Below the pieces are notes generated by a model. It was not told the origin of the DNA. It ran no database searches and saw only the letters and a list, made by a program, of their open reading frames with translations. This document shows, piece by piece, positions 5,692 to 7,911 of a stretch of DNA of 7,911 nt. How positions within the stretch are numbered: the stretch's first letter is position 1; each line of letters starts with the position of its first letter. This DNA comes from Actinomycetota bacterium (GTDB lineage: Bacteria; Actinomycetota; Actinomycetes; UBA12327), in assembly GCA_003529305.1 (NCBI GenBank), contig DPWC01000174.1, positions 1 through 7,911 on the forward strand. The letters are read 5' to 3'. The position numbers were made by a program, and so were the translations under genes.

Positions 5692-7254
5692 GTGACCGTG
5701 ATCTCGACGGTAGGTGTTGTCGGTCTCGGGACGATGGGCGCTGGGATTCTTGAAGTTTTCGCCAAGCAAGGGTTGACCTGTGTGGCCGTGGAGGTTAATG
5801 CGCAGGCGCTGGATCGCGGTCGAGACATCTTGGAGGCCTCACTGACCCGCGCTATGGAGCGCGGCAAACTGACGCAGGAGGCGGCCGAGAGCGCGAGGGC
5901 TCTCATTGAATGGTCCCTTGATCTTGATCGCCTAGCCGATGTCGACCTGGTCATTGAAGCGGTACCCGAACGGATGGAGATCAAGCGAGATCTGTTCGGC
6001 CGCCTAGACGCCCTGTGTAAGCCGGACACCATCTTGGCCACTAACACTTCATCGCTATCGGTCACCGCCATTGCGGCGTGCACGAATCGGCCTGATCGAG
6101 TGGTGGGGATGCACTTCTTCAATCCGGCGCCTGCGATGAAACTTGTCGAGGTCATCGAGACGGTGTTGACCGATTCCGCGGTCACTGACGCAGTTGTCGA
6201 CCTGGCCCGCGCGTGTGGCAAGACGCCCATCACGGTGGGGGACCGCGCCGGGTTTGTGGCGAACACACTGTTGATTTCCTATCTCAACGACGCCATCCGA
6301 CTGCTGGAATCTCGTGCCGTCGGCCGAGACGATCTGGACTCTGCCTTGGTCAAGGGTGCAGGGATGCCGATGGGGCCACTGGCCCTCGCGGACCTCATTG
6401 GGCTAGATGTCTGCCTTGAGGTCATGGAAGTGTTGTTTGACGAATCGCGCGACCCCGTTCATGCCCCAGCGCCCTTGCTGCGATCGATGGTCGCCGCTGG
6501 ACTTCTGGGTCGAAAGACCGCGCGAGGGTTCTACACCTATGAGCGTGCAGGATCGGGTCGCACAGTGACCGACGAGCAGGTCCCCGTCGGGCGAGAAGGG
6601 TTGACGCCACCCTCGTCGGTCATTGTCGTCGGTGATGGACAGCCGGAAACGATGCTTATTGCAACGCTTCGCGATGCCGGCATTGCGGTCACCCAGGTGA
6701 GCTTTGATGAGTTTGATCCCGCGCTGGTGCCCATCGACCACGTGGTGTTGGTTGGGGTCAAGCGCGTACAGCGAGCGCGTGATATCGCGGTGCAGATGGA
6801 TGGTCGACGAGGTGATGTGGTGGGGATGCAGTTGATGCCTCCCACGGCCGCGGGGCAGGCCGTGGAGGTCGTGTGCACACCGTTCACCTCTGAGCGTGCC
6901 CGTGATGAGGCCATTGCGCTAGCAGCGGTGATCGGTGCTGCCCCCACGGTGTGCTACGACGGGGCCGGCCAAGTGCTGATTCGGCTGTTGCTACCCATGT
7001 TCAATGACGCGGTGCGGTTAGCGGAATCCAAGTACGCCTGCCCGGATGACATCGACACCGCGATGCGCTTGGGATGTGGATTTCCCAAGGGCCCCGTGGA
7101 ATGGCTGGAGACCTTCACTCTCAAGGTGGTGTGTGACAGCTTGGAGGAGATCTACCAGAACACCGGATTCGTCCGGCACCGTCCGGCTGGATTATTGGTG
7201 GACGCCGCGGCTTACGAGATGTCCATCCGGCAGATGACCGCGAATTCTTTATGA
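5692..7254 (+). CDS. 3-hydroxyacyl-CoA dehydrogenase with degenerate second copy
   Basis: This is an NAD-dependent 3-hydroxyacyl-CoA (or 3-hydroxybutyryl-CoA) dehydrogenase, which interconverts 3-hydroxyacyl-CoA and 3-ketoacyl-CoA in fatty-acid or butyrate-type metabolism. It is 520 residues from GTG 5692; classical single-copy enzymes are near 290. The first half is complete: Rossmann motif GLGTMG (11-16), TNTSSLS with S120, HFFNP with catalytic H141, partner E153, and AGFVAN with N191. The spacings equal those of the human enzyme. It is followed by the helical C-terminal domain. The second half (about 320-510) repeats the fold in worn form: GDGQP replaces the glycine motif, Q380 replaces the histidine and I430 the asparagine, while E392 is kept. 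FNDAVRLAESKYACPDDID mirrors LNDAIRLLESRAVGRDDLD. It heads an operon with two ATGA-coupled genes. The exact substrate is not determinable. Confidence 0.92.
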   Translation: MTVISTVGVVGLGTMGAGILEVFAKQGLTCVAVEVNAQALDRGRDILEASLTRAMERGKLTQEAAESARALIEWSLDLDRLADVDLVIEAVPERMEIKRDLFGRLDALCKPDTILATNTSSLSVTAIAACTNRPDRVVGMHFFNPAPAMKLVEVIETVLTDSAVTDAVVDLARACGKTPITVGDRAGFVANTLLISYLNDAIRLLESRAVGRDDLDSALVKGAGMPMGPLALADLIGLDVCLEVMEVLFDESRDPVHAPAPLLRSMVAAGLLGRKTARGFYTYERAGSGRTVTDEQVPVGREGLTPPSSVIVVGDGQPETMLIATLRDAGIAVTQVSFDEFDPALVPIDHVVLVGVKRVQRARDIAVQMDGRRGDVVGMQLMPPTAAGQAVEVVCTPFTSERARDEAIALAAVIGAAPTVCYDGAGQVLIRLLLPMFNDAVRLAESKYACPDDIDTAMRLGCGFPKGPVEWLETFTLKVVCDSLEEIYQNTGFVRHRPAGLLVDAAAYEMSIRQMTANSL

Positions 7255-7532
7255 GCCCACGCCGGCATCGACGCTCGCCGACGAGCCAGAGCGAGTCGTC
7301 ATCGGGTGCTAGCCACGAGCGGGTGGATGAATTTCAGGGACAGGACTGGTTGGTGCGCAGCATCACCGGATCGGCGTCCACAAAGGCGTATCGCTGCCCG
7401 GGATGCGATCAGGAGATCAGGCCAGCAACTCCGCATGTGGTCACCTGGCCGGTCGACGAAGGGATGCAGGAGCGTCGACACTGGCACAGCCCCTGTTGGG
7501 CACGCCGTGACCGGGCACGACCGACTCGATGA
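7251..7532 (+). CDS. Small conserved actinobacterial Cys/His protein, probably zinc-binding
   Basis: This is a 93-residue protein of unknown function. It has a disordered basic and serine-rich N-terminus (MSPRRHRRSP and onward to about residue 25), then QGQDWLVRSITGS (29-41), and a metal-site-like core. The core has C49 and C52 in YRCPGC, H62 in PHVV, and H77, H79 and C82 in RHWHSPCW. The spacing resembles a treble-clef or zinc-ribbon site. Homologues I recall from Streptomyces share the CPGCDQEI and HWH segments and are often labelled 'ATP/GTP-binding protein', but no Walker motif is present here, so that label is unsupported. ATG 7251 overlaps the dehydrogenase TGA (ATGA), and its own TGA overlaps the next ATG in the same way, implying translational coupling. 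The function is open; the family recognition is fairly firm. Confidence 0.85.
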   Translation: MSPRRHRRSPTSQSESSSGASHERVDEFQGQDWLVRSITGSASTKAYRCPGCDQEIRPATPHVVTWPVDEGMQERRHWHSPCWARRDRARPTR

Positions 7533-7911
7533 CAGGGACTACGCCGAGCACGGTGCTTCCTGCCCGTCGGGAAGATGTCGAGTTCCACACGAGCGATGGC
7601 CTGCGATTGGTGGGCGAACTTGCCTTACCCATTGATCGTCCACCGGCTGCCACGCTGGTGACTTTGCATCCGCTGCCCACGGAGGGCGGATTCATGGACT
7701 CCCATGTGCTACGCAAGGCCTCCTACCGTCTTCCGGCGCTGGCGGATCTTGCCGTCTTGCGCTTCAACACCCGAGGCACCTGCAGCCCACGAGGATGCAG
7801 TGACGGTGAGTTCGACTCAGCCCGCGGTGAACAGTTCGATGTGGAAGCCGCCGTGGCTTTTGCTCAGGCTCGCGGCCTTCCTAAGTTGTGGTTGCTGGGC
7901 TGGTCCTTTGG
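7529..7911 (+). CDS. Alpha/beta hydrolase, N-terminal part (3' end outside window)
   Basis: This open frame starts at ATG 7529, overlapping the previous stop as ATGA, and runs off the window after 127 full codons. It reads REDVEFHTSDGLRLVGELALP (14-34), then a VTLHPLP strand-loop (44-50) where such enzymes carry the oxyanion-hole HG/HP motif. Next come GGFMDSHV, LAVLRFNTRGT (75-84), and WLLGWSF (121-127) followed by two bases GG that can only encode glycine. That completes the nucleophile elbow G-W-S-F-G with Ser126. The acid and histidine of the triad lie beyond the window. The order matches the serine hydrolase group of the alpha/beta fold. The reaction and substrate are unknown. Its place after an acyl-CoA enzyme hints at an ester or thioester substrate, which is only inference. 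Confidence 0.9.
   Translation, partial: MTGTTPSTVLPARREDVEFHTSDGLRLVGELALPIDRPPAATLVTLHPLPTEGGFMDSHVLRKASYRLPALADLAVLRFNTRGTCSPRGCSDGEFDSARGEQFDVEAAVAFAQARGLPKLWLLGWSF

Noticed and set aside
5622..6266. 214-codon open frame antisense to the dehydrogenase
   Set aside because: Its composition is dominated by Ser, Arg and Thr, no family is recognisable, and it covers the conserved Rossmann domain and catalytic motifs on the other strand.
1..7911. Mobile element, phage, toxin-antitoxin, defence island or CRISPR array
   Set aside because: No transposase, integrase, direct-repeat array or defence gene was seen. Apart from small inter-genic gaps the window is filled with conserved chromosomal genes.

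Overview
The window looks like chromosomal DNA of an actinobacterium (Actinomycetota) of moderately high G+C (about 60% by eye, not counted). The main grounds are an actinobacterial-type NucS mismatch endonuclease, a MurA with aspartate in place of the catalytic cysteine, frequent GTG starts, and the order atpG-atpD-atpC followed by a PduO-type adenosyltransferase and murA. As I remember it, Mycobacterium tuberculosis has a similar order. I cannot assign genus or order. No RNA gene, insertion sequence, phage gene or CRISPR array is visible, and coding density is very high.

Region 1 (1-2425, + strand) is the 3' end of the ATP synthase operon: the C-terminal part of gamma (atpG), complete beta (atpD) and complete epsilon (atpC). 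An imperfect hairpin follows atpC and lies between it and the convergent gene pduO. Region 2 (2497-4425) holds pduO (minus) and murA (plus), divergent across 63 bp. Each start codon sits 6 nt downstream of a TAGNNT -10-like box with no Shine-Dalgarno sequence, which is the layout of leaderless transcripts.

Region 3 (4426-4596) is non-coding. It holds a striking 56-nt nested inverted repeat just upstream of a small STAS-domain gene. Region 4 (4597-5637) has the STAS gene and, convergent to it with a 30-bp gap, nucS. The nucS start has the same leaderless geometry as pduO and murA. Region 5 (5692-7911, + strand) is a tightly packed operon: a 520-residue 3-hydroxyacyl-CoA dehydrogenase with a degenerate second half, a 93-residue cysteine/histidine protein likely to bind zinc, and an alpha/beta hydrolase cut by the window end. 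Both junctions are ATGA overlaps. A symmetric TAGCGTA/TACGCTA element between nucS and the dehydrogenase could act as a shared bidirectional -10 box.

The products cover energy conversion (F1 ATP synthase), cobalamin activation, the first committed step of peptidoglycan synthesis, MutS-independent mismatch repair, and a lipid or acyl-CoA operon with two poorly understood partners. Most of this is housekeeping. The points most worth a second look are the nested structure before the STAS gene, the repeated leaderless promoter geometry, the Cys-to-Asp MurA, the STAS protein without a phosphoacceptor, and the dehydrogenase with a dead second copy.
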